DNA of 64,000 nt from assembly GCF_934525195.1 (NCBI RefSeq), contig NZ_CAKSZA010000003.1, forward strand, positions 124,001-188,000. Direction: 5' to 3'. Shown here piece by piece: positions 1 to 7,681 of this stretch (within the stretch, counting starts at the first letter, position 1; every line of letters begins with the position of its first letter). The notes below the pieces were generated by a model. The model did not search any database. It was not told where the DNA came from and saw only the letters and a list, made by a program, of their open reading frames with translations. This stretch comes from an uncultured Eubacterium sp. GTDB lineage: Bacteria; Bacillota; Clostridia; Oscillospirales; Acutalibacteraceae. A program made the position numbers and the translations under genes.

Positions 1-178
1 CGTATTTCAATTTGTTTGCGCCGAAAGTGTTGGCTGAAATAATGTCACAGCCTGCCTCGGCATATGCCTTGTGGATGGCAAAAATTCTCTCCGGGTCGGA
101 AAGATTCAAAAGTTCGGGAAGCTCACCTGCTTTGAGGTTGAGCATTGTTCCCATTCCGCCGTCAAAATATTTTATCAT
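1..178 (-). CDS. metH: Methionine synthase N-terminal part (homocysteine S-methyltransferase domain), cut by window edge
   Basis: Only the first 59 codons are present; the gene runs off the left edge. The start reads MIKYFDGGMGTML, the glycine-rich opening of the homocysteine-binding barrel of cobalamin-dependent methionine synthase, followed by AGCDIISANTFGAN, typical of the same domain. The enzyme transfers a methyl group from methyl-THF to homocysteine via B12. The ATG overlaps the TGA of the upstream activation-protein gene (ATGA), so the two are translationally coupled, and metF lies just before that. A stand-alone homocysteine methyltransferase cannot be excluded from the fragment, but the neighbours make MetH much more likely. 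Confidence 0.85.
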   Translation of the reverse strand, partial: MIKYFDGGMGTMLNLKAGELPELLNLSDPERIFAIHKAYAEAGCDIISANTFGANKLKY

Positions 179-735
179 AATTCGTCAATTCCTATAAATG
201 CCGTAACGCTCTTTGTCGGCAACATTTCGTATGTGTCCGTGAGCGTCAGTCCGATTCGTTTTTGTAATTCGAGCAGAGAAAAGAATTTCTTTTGTTCCTT
301 GATGTCAAGGTCAAAGTACCCCGGTGAGTATCTTTGACGGAGCGAAACCCCGTGTTTTGCGATGATTTCCTGCTCAAGATTGTCGCAAACCTCCTCGATT
401 TTGTCTGCCGAGGTTGCCTGCAATGCCATTGCAAGTGCCACATCCGTTGCCGTTGCGATTTTTATCTGCCTGTCACATTCCGTGCCGAGTGTTGCACCAA
501 ACACAACCACCCTCTTACAGCCCTTTAGGTTATCCGCAAGTCGGGTGCTGAAAAATTCGGTGTCGCCGATAATCAGCGATTTGTCCGTCACCTTGCAGTC
601 AAAAATTCTGTACAGCGTTTTTGGTGTAACAGTTGAATTGATGATGTCAATCGCCTTGTCAACAAGTGCCAAAATCTGCGGGTCGTCGGTTTTTGACGAG
701 GTTCGCATATATCTTAAAATGTCTGCCTTATTCAT
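175..735 (-). CDS. Stand-alone MetH reactivation-domain protein
   Basis: A 186-residue protein, starting at MNKADILRYM. The C-terminal third carries RYSPGYFDLDI and a following segment matching the S-adenosylmethionine-binding activation domain (Met_synt_B12) normally fused to the C-terminus of MetH. There it supports reductive remethylation of oxidised cob(II)alamin. Here it is a separate gene between metF and metH, overlapping metF by 8 nt and metH by 4 nt. A longer in-frame start at 777 would lie well inside metF, so I prefer 735. The arrangement implies that the MetH encoded next door lacks its own activation domain; that part is outside the window. Confidence 0.85.
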   Translation of the reverse strand: MNKADILRYMRTSSKTDDPQILALVDKAIDIINSTVTPKTLYRIFDCKVTDKSLIIGDTEFFSTRLADNLKGCKRVVVFGATLGTECDRQIKIATATDVALAMALQATSADKIEEVCDNLEQEIIAKHGVSLRQRYSPGYFDLDIKEQKKFFSLLELQKRIGLTLTDTYEMLPTKSVTAFIGIDEL

Positions 736-1597
736 TGATGATGCTCGAAAGTCCGCCCATGATTGCCGCCGCAACATCAGGCTTGTTCATTGTGTAAATG
801 TGGATGTTGTTGAAACCGTTTGCCATAAGGTCAATGATTTGCTCGGTGGCATAGACGATTCCTGCTTGCTTCATCTTGTCAGGATCGTCACCGAACCTCT
901 CCATAATTCTGAAGAACTTTGGCGGAACGCTCGAATTCGAAAGCTCAATGCTTCGTTTGATTTGGTTTGCGTTTGTAATCGGCATAATGCCTGCGATAAT
1001 CGGCACATTTATGCCTTTGATTTGGCACATTTCGTAAAAATTGAAGAACTTTTCGTTGTCAAAAAACATCTGTGTTGTCAAAAATTCAACGCCATAGTCA
1101 ACCTTTTCTTTGAGTCGTGCAATGTCATCAACTCTGTTTTTGCTCTCAGGATGTAATTCCGGATAGCACGCCGCACCGACACAAAGGTTTGGGTTCATTG
1201 CCTTAATTTCGTTTACAAGCTGGTATGCGTGAGTAAAATATTGCTTGTCCGTAAATTCAAATCCTTGCGGAATGTCGCCTCTGAGCGCAAGGATGTTTTC
1301 AATTCCGTTCTCCTCAAGTTCGCCGACTACCTGATGAATTTTGTCCCTTGTGGAAGTCAAACAAGTGAGGTGCGAAAGCGGAGATACGCCGCAATTTTTT
1401 ATCTCGTTCGCAATTTCTGTTGTAAATCCCGATGTTGTGCCTGCCGCACCGTATGTCACCGACATAAATGACGGGGAATATTTGCACATTTCTTTTACTG
1501 TATTTTTTGTTGTTTCAAGCTTGTCCCACTGCTTTGGCGGGAATACTTCAAACGACACGGTTACTCTGTTGTTTTTGAGTATTTCGCTTATTTTCAT
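728..1597 (-). CDS. metF: Methylenetetrahydrofolate reductase
   Basis: A 289-residue FAD-dependent reductase making 5-methyl-THF, the methyl donor for the MetH encoded downstream. Family marks visible are SFEVFPPK near the N-terminus (flavin/folate-site Glu), SVTYGAAGT, the HLTCLTSTRD strand and NILALRGDIP. Length is normal for the bacterial catalytic domain. The start at 1597 follows a GAGGGA ribosome binding site; further upstream in-frame starts lie in the promoter region. First gene of a metF - activation protein - metH operon with a good sigma-A promoter just upstream. Confidence 0.93.
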   Translation of the reverse strand: MKISEILKNNRVTVSFEVFPPKQWDKLETTKNTVKEMCKYSPSFMSVTYGAAGTTSGFTTEIANEIKNCGVSPLSHLTCLTSTRDKIHQVVGELEENGIENILALRGDIPQGFEFTDKQYFTHAYQLVNEIKAMNPNLCVGAACYPELHPESKNRVDDIARLKEKVDYGVEFLTTQMFFDNEKFFNFYEMCQIKGINVPIIAGIMPITNANQIKRSIELSNSSVPPKFFRIMERFGDDPDKMKQAGIVYATEQIIDLMANGFNNIHIYTMNKPDVAAAIMGGLSSIINE

Positions 1598-1639
1598 ATC
1601 CTGTCCCTCACATATATTTATATGTATATAGTATAAATT

Positions 1640-1668
1640 ATTATAATAGTCATTTCCCACTTTGTCAA
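1640..1668 (-). promoter_or_regulatory. Sigma-A promoter of the metF operon
   Basis: On the minus strand TTGACA (1663-1668), a 17-bp spacer and TATAAT (1640-1645): a consensus match. The leader is only about 35 nt, leaving no room for an S-box or other riboswitch. Confidence 0.8.
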
Positions 1669-1779
1669 TAGGAATTGAAAGGAGGCTTAATATAAATTAT
1701 GGAAGCAAAAAGACGGTGGGGTTTATATTATGACTTTACTTATTATTTTTGCAAGTTTGATATTTTTTCCGTGTATCGG

Positions 1780-1808
1780 TTGCAAGTTTTGTGTAAATGT
1801 GATAAACT
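1780..1808 (+). promoter_or_regulatory. Possible promoter of the M28 peptidase gene
   Basis: TTGCAA (1780-1785), 17 bp, TAAACT (1803-1808), about 30 bp before the start codon. The -10 match is moderate. Confidence 0.35.
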
Positions 1809-1839
1809 TAACTTGAAATATTCATTTGGAGGTCTTGTT

Positions 1840-3081
1840 ATGGATTTAACAAAAATTATTAACAAAAAAGACGAAGCCGCTCAATATATGATTGACGAAA
1901 TCACTCATATTATCAAGACTTTTGACAAAAGAGACCCCGGCTCAAAGGGTGAACGTCAGGCTTGCCAATATATGGCAGAGGTTCTTCAAAAGGATTGTGG
2001 CTGTGAGCAGGCAGATGTTGAGCCGTTCAAGGAAAATCCGGGCTCATTCTATGGCTGGATTTATTTCACCATCACATTTGTAATCGCAGGTGTTGCACTT
2101 TCATTCTTTGCACCGATTTTGAGCATTATTCTCATTGTTGTCGGTCTTGCAATTGTAATTGCACAGTTCGGTTTTTATCTCAAACTCATTGACTGGGCTT
2201 TCCCTGAAAAAACAGGTCACAATGTAACTGCTATCAAAAAGTGTGCAAGCGGCACACCAAAAAGAAGAATTCTTTTCAACGGTCACCCTGACGCAGCTTG
2301 GGAATGGCCTATGAACTACAAGTTCGGCGGTGTCGGCTTTGAGGGTCACGCTATTCTTTGCGGCGTAGGTGCACTTTATTATCTTGTAATCGCAATCATC
2401 AAGTGCGTAAAGTTCGGTGTTTTCGGCACAGTTCCTGCATCCGAACCAATCGTTAAGGCAAGCCTTATCGGTCTTATTTTCCTCATTCCGCTTGTTGGTC
2501 TTTATTGGATGGTTAACTATCGCAGAGTAGTTGACGGTGCAAACGATAACCTTTCGGGTTGCTATATGGGTATCGCTGTTATGAAAGCACTCAAGGACGA
2601 GGGTATCGACCTTGAAGATACAGAAATCGGTTGCGTTCTCACAGGTTCCGAGGAAGCAGGGCTTCGTGGTTCAAAGGCTTGGTGCGAGGCTCATAAGGGC
2701 GAATTCCAGGATTGTCCAACTATGATTATCTCTTATGATACAATCCACGACCCTAAATATTTGATGGTTAACTACCGTGACCTTAACGGTACCGTAAAGG
2801 CTGATAAGGATTATTCCGACCTCTTTATGGAAGCTGCTGAGGCAGTAAATGTTCCTTGTAAAAAGGGTTGGGTTCCACCACTTGGCGGTGCAACCGATTC
2901 AGCTGCTTTTGCACAGGCAGGTTTCCGTGCAGCAGGTATCACAGGTCTTAACCATAATCTTGAAGACTACTATCACACCCGTCGTGATACATACGACAAT
3001 ATGAACGCCGAAGGTCTTGCTAACTGCTATGCAGCAACAGTAAAGGCTTGCGAAATGTTCATCAACGGTGCAAAGCAATAA
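1840..3081 (+). CDS. Membrane-anchored M28-family zinc aminopeptidase
   Basis: A 413-residue protein. The probable zinc ligands of family M28 are all visible: the HPD of NGHPDAAW, the Asp of GANDNLSG, the Glu pair of GSEEAGLRG, the Asp of SYDTIHD and the His of YYHTRRDTYDN. Two hydrophobic helices precede the first metal motif (about residues 65-115) and two more lie between the first and second motifs (about 165-220), so membrane segments are inserted inside the peptidase domain. The start at 1840 follows GGAGGTCTTGTT; an earlier in-frame ATG at 1699 has no good ribosome site and lies upstream of the likely promoter. Monocistronic, followed by hairpins. Substrate unknown. Confidence 0.8.
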   Translation: MDLTKIINKKDEAAQYMIDEITHIIKTFDKRDPGSKGERQACQYMAEVLQKDCGCEQADVEPFKENPGSFYGWIYFTITFVIAGVALSFFAPILSIILIVVGLAIVIAQFGFYLKLIDWAFPEKTGHNVTAIKKCASGTPKRRILFNGHPDAAWEWPMNYKFGGVGFEGHAILCGVGALYYLVIAIIKCVKFGVFGTVPASEPIVKASLIGLIFLIPLVGLYWMVNYRRVVDGANDNLSGCYMGIAVMKALKDEGIDLEDTEIGCVLTGSEEAGLRGSKAWCEAHKGEFQDCPTMIISYDTIHDPKYLMVNYRDLNGTVKADKDYSDLFMEAAEAVNVPCKKGWVPPLGGATDSAAFAQAGFRAAGITGLNHNLEDYYHTRRDTYDNMNAEGLANCYAATVKACEMFINGAKQ

Positions 3082-3087
3082 AACCTT

Positions 3088-3170
3088 AAATGGGCGCTTT
3101 TCACTTTTTCGCTCGGAGGCAGTATCTTCATACAGCTCTCCTCCCGAGAAAAGCGAAAATCATCCCATTT
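3088..3170. repeat. Long imperfect palindrome, copy 1
   Basis: AAATGGG at 3088 pairs with CCCATTT ending at 3170, and the inside pairs again (CGCTCGGAGG against CCTCCCGAG, then AAAAGCG). Similar in layout to 3224-3283 and to one arm inside the element at 63360-63686. Confidence 0.6.
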
Positions 3171-3190
3171 CTCATAATACTAAATATAAA

Positions 3191-3220
3191 ATGCCTTGAT
3201 TTTCAAGGCATTTTTCTTTT
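3191..3220 (+). terminator. Intrinsic terminator after the M28 peptidase gene
   Basis: Nine-base-pair stem ATGCCTTGA / TCAAGGCAT with a TTT loop and a T-rich tail. Confidence 0.85.
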
Positions 3221-3223
3221 CCG

Positions 3224-3283
3224 TTTTTTGCTCAGTCGAGGTATCTATATACATCTTCCTTCGCAAGAAAACGAAATTCAGCT
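3224..3283. repeat. Imperfect palindrome, copy 2
   Basis: CGTTTTTTGC...GTCGAGG pairs loosely with CCTTCGCAAGAAAACG. Positions 3260-3281 are identical over 22 bp to 63647-63668, so this is a dispersed repeat. Confidence 0.55.
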
Positions 3284-3338
3284 CCATTTATGGTCTTATT
3301 ATTTGTTATACCGATTTATAAATTTTATATTGCTATTT

Positions 3339-3362
3339 CGTAGGGGCGAACTGTGTTCGCCT
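3339..3362. repeat. REP-like palindrome
   Basis: Contains GGCGAAC-TGT-GTTCGCC preceded by CGTAGG. Near-identical copies occur at 11669, 14938, 32823 and 62043. Confidence 0.75.
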
Positions 3363-3391
3363 CTTTGTTTTTGCTTTTACACCGTTACAAT

Positions 3392-3418
3392 TAAAAAACG
3401 GACGGAATTTCCGTCCGC
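3392..3418 (-). terminator. Terminator of the Cys-rich protein gene
   Basis: CGGACGGAA / TTCCGTCCG stem followed on the minus strand by a run of six T, 7 bp beyond the stop codon. Confidence 0.85.
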
Positions 3419-3424
3419 TTTTAT

Positions 3425-4231
3425 TTACTTTTCAATCACACCGGAACAGGAACAACTGTCAGGCTTTTCAGGAGGGAAGAACTCATCCACAGGGAATTCC
3501 ACACCCTGAAATGCACTGCACGGGTCTTGCGTTGAGCAGTTGCACTCTCTGTCAGGAATGCAAAAATCATATGCAGGAATGGTCATTTGCACATCTCTTT
3601 CCATTTGAATAATCGAGAAAAGTCCGAGCGTTACTAGCACGGCTCTGCTTGATGCAACAGGAATTCCGCCCTCGTTTGAGCCTTGCATAATGCTTTGTGG
3701 GAAGCAGGTGCAAAGCGGAATCGGGCAGTTGCAGGTTTCCACAACTTCGCTTGAAAGCACAACCGGGTCAACGGCTTGCACCTTTGCGGTTGGGTTTGTG
3801 TACTGCGGTGCTTCGGGGCAGTCCGTTCTTTCGTCACAAAGGTTGGATGTAAAGATTTTGACATCACCCTCCGAGCCGTAGAGTATGCACTTCTTTTCAA
3901 AATCGGTGTAGCCAACAGCCACCTGCGGTGTTGAGCACGGCGAGTTGTAGCAATCAAAGCAGAGCATAAAGTAAAAATGCACATTTGCGCTGTAAAATCC
4001 TCTGTTGAACGGCACTTCGTCAACATCAATGCTCACCGCTTTAATCACACAGCTGCGGCATTTTACGGTTGTTGCCTCGTCAATAAGTCGCTGGCTTGCA
4101 CCAAAAAATGTAACTCTTAAATCTTCCAAGCAGTCCTTGCTGACGCACGAATCGTAAATTCGCTTTGTGTCAATGCAAACCGCCTCGCTTATCTGTCTGT
4201 TGCAATTTTTAATAATAGGATTGTCGGGCAT
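3425..4231 (-). CDS. Cys-rich conserved protein of unknown function
   Basis: A 268-residue soluble protein with more than 20 cysteines, many in close pairs: KCRSC, CFDCYNSPC, CNCPIPLCTC and ECNCS. There is no signal peptide or membrane helix. I do not recognise a named domain. The Cys spacing suggests metal or Fe-S binding or extensive disulfide formation. In a spore former a coat or exosporium role is conceivable, but nothing in the sequence proves it. The start ATG at 4231 has a strong GAAGGAG site that is part of a long leader hairpin (4236-4305). It lies downstream of galM on the same strand, with about 90 bp between. Confidence 0.7.
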   Translation of the reverse strand: MPDNPIIKNCNRQISEAVCIDTKRIYDSCVSKDCLEDLRVTFFGASQRLIDEATTVKCRSCVIKAVSIDVDEVPFNRGFYSANVHFYFMLCFDCYNSPCSTPQVAVGYTDFEKKCILYGSEGDVKIFTSNLCDERTDCPEAPQYTNPTAKVQAVDPVVLSSEVVETCNCPIPLCTCFPQSIMQGSNEGGIPVASSRAVLVTLGLFSIIQMERDVQMTIPAYDFCIPDRECNCSTQDPCSAFQGVEFPVDEFFPPEKPDSCSCSGVIEK

Positions 4232-4235
4232 AAAA

Positions 4236-4305
4236 ATTCTCCTTCACAGTATTGTAAGATAAGGATGTTATCCTTTGCTTCACTTCATACTATGAGGGAG
4301 AATTG
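4236..4305 (-). promoter_or_regulatory. Leader hairpin that buries the ribosome binding site of the Cys-rich gene
   Basis: On the minus strand AATTCTCC (4298-4305) pairs with GGAGAATT (4236-4243), which contains the Shine-Dalgarno bases. ATAGTAT pairs with ATACTGT just inside, and GGATAACATCC forms an inner loop. The paired form would block translation. Read on the plus strand it resembles a terminator, but nothing is transcribed toward it. Confidence 0.5.
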
Positions 4306-4324
4306 TTTTTGTTACTGCAAAAAA

Positions 4325-5377
4325 TTATTTTACCGAAAATCTGAATTCGGTTGTGGTTTTGAATTCCTCATTTGCTTTTACAAAGCGTGATGGGAATACA
4401 TCCGCAAAATGCACGGTGTCAGGGTAGAACTGTGTTTCAAGTGCCGCACCTCTGCGGTATGTTACTTTGCCGTTTGCCTTGCCCGGATTGCCCTGCTTTG
4501 CAAGCCATCCGCCGCAATAAAGCTGAATACCCGGCAAATCTGTGAAAACTTCAAGCACTCTGCCAGATTCTTTGTGCTCAAGCACAGCAGCTTCTTGAAG
4601 TGTAAAATCTTTTTTGTACAGGCAGAAATTGTTGTCGTATCCGATTCCGTCAATAACGGCTCTGAACGGCTTGTCGATATCTCTGCCGATTTGCTTGCTC
4701 TCTCTGAAATCCATCATTGTGCCCTCAACCTCGGCAAGCTCACCTGTCGGAAGCTGGTCGTCATCGGTTTCGGTGAAATAGTTTGCGTTGATTTTGAGGA
4801 AGTGAGTTTCAACGGTTTCGTCAGGATTGCCCGAAAGATTGAAATATGAGTGGTTGGTAGGGTTTGCAACGGTGTCCTTGTCCGAAAGAATGCTGTATTC
4901 AAGTCGGAGCGTGTTGTCCTCGGTGAATGTGTACTTCACTCTCATTGTGATGTTTCCGCCAAAGCCGTCCTCTCCGTCAGGTGAAAAACGCTTGAAAACA
5001 ACACAGTTTTCGCCTGTTTCTTCAACATCCCACGGCGTAAAGCTGAAACGACCGCCACTGTGCAAGGTCCACTTTCCCTGATTCATAGGTGTTGTGTATT
5101 CCTTACCGTTGAATGTGAACTTTGCGCCTCTGATTCTGTTTGCCCATCTGCCGACAATTAAACCCTGATAGCCAAGGTCGGGATTTGTGTAATCTTGCGG
5201 ATTGTCAAAACCGAGCACAACATCTGCAAGCACGCCGCTTTTGTCGGGCACATTGATTGATTGAATACCTGCACCGAGAGTTTGAAGCGTTACATATGCA
5301 CCGCTTTTGTTTGTAATTTTGTAAAGGTCAATAGCTGTTCCGTCGGCAAGAGTGCCGAAAATGCTTTTTTCTACCAT
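4325..5377 (-). CDS. galM: Aldose 1-epimerase (galactose mutarotase)
   Basis: A 350-residue mutarotase interconverting alpha- and beta-aldoses in the cytoplasm. Visible family motifs are GLIVGRWANRI, WTLHSGG, the catalytic His of NPTNHSYFNLSG and the C-terminal Glu of ALETQFYPD, which is the general base. Length is standard. The start at 5377 has GAAAGGA upstream. No other Leloir-pathway genes are adjacent. A clear promoter with an internal palindrome precedes it. Confidence 0.93.
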   Translation of the reverse strand: MVEKSIFGTLADGTAIDLYKITNKSGAYVTLQTLGAGIQSINVPDKSGVLADVVLGFDNPQDYTNPDLGYQGLIVGRWANRIRGAKFTFNGKEYTTPMNQGKWTLHSGGRFSFTPWDVEETGENCVVFKRFSPDGEDGFGGNITMRVKYTFTEDNTLRLEYSILSDKDTVANPTNHSYFNLSGNPDETVETHFLKINANYFTETDDDQLPTGELAEVEGTMMDFRESKQIGRDIDKPFRAVIDGIGYDNNFCLYKKDFTLQEAAVLEHKESGRVLEVFTDLPGIQLYCGGWLAKQGNPGKANGKVTYRRGAALETQFYPDTVHFADVFPSRFVKANEEFKTTTEFRFSVK

Positions 5378-5410
5378 TTTTTATTCCTTTCTTAAATTTG
5401 ATACACATAT

Positions 5411-5439
5411 ATTATAGAATAATTGTTAACAATTTTCAA
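5411..5439 (-). promoter_or_regulatory. galM promoter with a palindrome in the spacer
   Basis: Minus strand TTGAAA (5434-5439), 17 bp, TATAAT (5411-5416). The perfect palindrome AATTGTTAACAATT (5421-5434) fills the spacer and could be an operator. Confidence 0.7.
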
Positions 5440-5516
5440 GTAACTTGACAATTTCGGCAAAACTTAATAAAATTATTATGTATTAGCTTGTCTAAAATGC
5501 TTTTTTGGCATGCTGT

Positions 5517-5638
5517 AGGCTGTTGAGAAAGTCCCTGAACCACACCAAAAGATAACTACATTTGCCTTCACTTGAGACAATGGGAGGCATAATTCGGTTG
5601 AATATATCGGCGTGTTTCAGGAGTTTTATCGACAGTCT
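5517..5638. mobile_element. Short MITE-like element, about 122 bp
   Basis: The ends are related inverted repeats: AGGCTGTTGAGAAAG at the left and, reading inward from the right, AGACTGTCGATAAAA, with similarity continuing for about 50 bp. There is no coding capacity. Related ends occur at 14833-14871, 40372-40425, 62187-62240 and 63360-63686. Confidence 0.6.
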
Positions 5639-5664
5639 AAATGTATTATAAAGAGGGGTATTTT

Positions 5665-6414
5665 ATGGACTACCTTATTATGATTTTGCGATATATTGCT
5701 CCCGTTGCCGCCGTGGCAATCCTTTCAACCTGTATTATATCGCTGTTCCGCAACCGCCCGAGAGTCCACAAACTTGCACGGCTCATCGACCAAAATGACG
5801 GCAGTATTGTGGAAATCACTCATTGGGAAACTTCAATCGGCAAGAGCAAGGCTAACGATATTGTTCTTCCGCTTCCGACCGTTGCCCGCTTCCACGCAGT
5901 TATTGCAAAAAAGCGAAACGATTGGGTTGTAACCGACACTTCCGCCCGTGCAATCGGCATTTTGGTGAACGGCGAAAAGGTGGACGGCAGTTGCGTAATT
6001 GAAAACAACGATATAATCACAATCGGCAATATTCCGCTTCGCTTTGAATGTGAGGAGGCTCTTTCTTCACGCAGTAAAAAGCAGATTAGAAGCGAGGCAC
6101 AGCCAAAGAGCGACAGGGCAAAAACCGTTGCTTACGGCGTTCTTGTTGACATAAAAACAAAGAAGCCGATTTACCTCAAAAAACAGGATGTCCTCATCGG
6201 CAGGGGCGAGGACGCAGACATCAGAATTATGTCGCAGGCGGTCAGCTCACATCACGCCCGAATTTACAAAACATCGAGAGGTTGGGCACTTTCCGATTTG
6301 GACAGCCACAACGGAACAAAGCTCAACGGCAGATTTTTGACACAGTCACAGCTTATTTTTGATGAAGATATGATAACATTCGGCGACCGAGTGTTCATCT
6401 TCTATGAGAGGTAA
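5665..6414 (+). CDS. Membrane-anchored protein with two FHA domains
   Basis: A 249-residue protein: an N-terminal transmembrane helix (about residues 5-28), then two forkhead-associated domains, which bind phosphothreonine. The second (about 175-249) is canonical, with GRGEDADIRI, SSHHARIY and DSHNGTKLNG. The first (about 50-125) keeps ARFHAVI but has a degraded Asn-Gly region. The start at 5665 follows AGAGGGG. It lies 4 bp before a RodA/FtsW gene and a PBP gene, so it probably links Ser/Thr phosphorylation to wall synthesis, as in the actinobacterial FhaA/RodA/PbpA clusters. No kinase gene is in the window. Confidence 0.88.
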   Translation: MDYLIMILRYIAPVAAVAILSTCIISLFRNRPRVHKLARLIDQNDGSIVEITHWETSIGKSKANDIVLPLPTVARFHAVIAKKRNDWVVTDTSARAIGILVNGEKVDGSCVIENNDIITIGNIPLRFECEEALSSRSKKQIRSEAQPKSDRAKTVAYGVLVDIKTKKPIYLKKQDVLIGRGEDADIRIMSQAVSSHHARIYKTSRGWALSDLDSHNGTKLNGRFLTQSQLIFDEDMITFGDRVFIFYER

Positions 6415-6418
6415 GATT

Positions 6419-7681
6419 ATGAAAGATAAAATTAAAAAGCCGGTCAGAATAAAGCCGGTCAATAACTTTGCGTTGCTGTTTGTGCTGTCACTTTTTCAGC
6501 TTGTAACAGGCTTTGCGGGCGCAAATTGCGGTGACGCTTTTGAGCCAAAAGTTATGATAGCGTTGGCACTTCTCATTGCAACGGAATGGGTGTATTTGAT
6601 TTTCTTTTACACCGTTTTTCACAGACGAAATTTTGAACTCGAAATCATTGCGTTTTTCCTGTCGGGAGTGGGTCTTGTGACCATCGGCAGTAAAAATGCG
6701 GACGCCGCTTTGAAGCAGTATTTTATGATTTTGGCAGGAATTTTGATTTTCATATTTTTGATGTTCTTGCTCGGTTATGTTGATTTATGTATGAAACTGC
6801 GTTTGTATGTGGCAATCGGTGCGCTTTTGCTCTTGCTTGTCAATCTCGTTATTGCAAAAACAACGAATGGCGCACGAAATTGGATAACCATCGGCGGAAT
6901 TACGCTCCAACCGTCGGAATTTGTCAAGGTTGCGTTCATTTTTGTCGGCTCGGCAACGCTCGAAAAAATCCAAACTTCAAAGAATATCATTGCATTCATC
7001 GGCTTTTCAATGGCAGTTGTCGGCTCACTCATCATCATCAAGGACTTCGGCACGGCGCTGATTTTCTTTGTCACTTTCCTCATCATTGCATTTATGAATT
7101 CCGGCGACATCAAAACCATTATTTTGGCAGTTGCTTCGGCTGTGATGGGCAGCACTATCGTGCTAAAATATCGTAGCAATATCAAGAATAGATTTGCGGT
7201 TTACCGCCATGTTATGGAGCCTGAATTCTACTATTCAACAGGCTATCAGCAGAGCCGTGTGCTTGTCGGCCTTGCAAGTGGCGGACTGCTCGGACTCGGC
7301 ATCGGCAACGGCAATGTTCGCAATATCGGCGAGTCAACAAACGACCTTATTTTCGGCGTAATTTGCGAGGAATGGGGCTATCTTTTCGGTATCGCACTTG
7401 TGCTTTCTTTCGTGTGCATTGCGGTGTCGGCGCTGATGAATTCCATTGCTTCACGCTCAACATTTTATTCAATCGCTTCCATTGCAAGTGCGGGAATGTT
7501 GCTTTTCCAAACCGCACTTAACATTTTCGGCATAACCGATATTTTGCCGCTCACGGGTGTAACGCTTCCGTTCGTCAGCCAGGGCGGTTCAAGTATGATG
7601 TGCTGTTGGGCGGTGCTTGCGTTCATCAAGGCTTCGGATGTCCGTACCTACAATTATCTTGGAGGTGCAAAGAAGAAATGA
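6419..7681 (+). CDS. SEDS peptidoglycan glycosyltransferase (RodA/FtsW family)
   Basis: A 420-residue polytopic membrane protein with about ten hydrophobic segments. SEDS hallmarks are NGARNWITIGGITLQPSEFVK in the large loop region, IKDFGTALIFF containing the catalytic Asp, and the C-terminal LPLTGVTLPFVSQGGSS. SEDS proteins polymerise glycan strands from lipid II together with a class B PBP, and such a PBP follows with an ATGA overlap. The start at 6419 follows GAGAGGTAAG. RodA and FtsW cannot be separated by eye. Its partnership with the FHA protein suggests elongation or a specialised wall role. Confidence 0.93.
   Translation: MKDKIKKPVRIKPVNNFALLFVLSLFQLVTGFAGANCGDAFEPKVMIALALLIATEWVYLIFFYTVFHRRNFELEIIAFFLSGVGLVTIGSKNADAALKQYFMILAGILIFIFLMFLLGYVDLCMKLRLYVAIGALLLLLVNLVIAKTTNGARNWITIGGITLQPSEFVKVAFIFVGSATLEKIQTSKNIIAFIGFSMAVVGSLIIIKDFGTALIFFVTFLIIAFMNSGDIKTIILAVASAVMGSTIVLKYRSNIKNRFAVYRHVMEPEFYYSTGYQQSRVLVGLASGGLLGLGIGNGNVRNIGESTNDLIFGVICEEWGYLFGIALVLSFVCIAVSALMNSIASRSTFYSIASIASAGMLLFQTALNIFGITDILPLTGVTLPFVSQGGSSMMCCWAVLAFIKASDVRTYNYLGGAKKK

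Noticed and set aside
362..1156. Long open frame on the plus strand opposite metF and the activation protein
   Set aside because: It is antisense to two clear family members, has no ribosome site and its translation has no recognisable motif.
3339..3362. GAAC...GTTC in the REP units as LexA boxes
   Set aside because: The half sites are separated by three bases, not four, and the units occur far from promoters in many copies.
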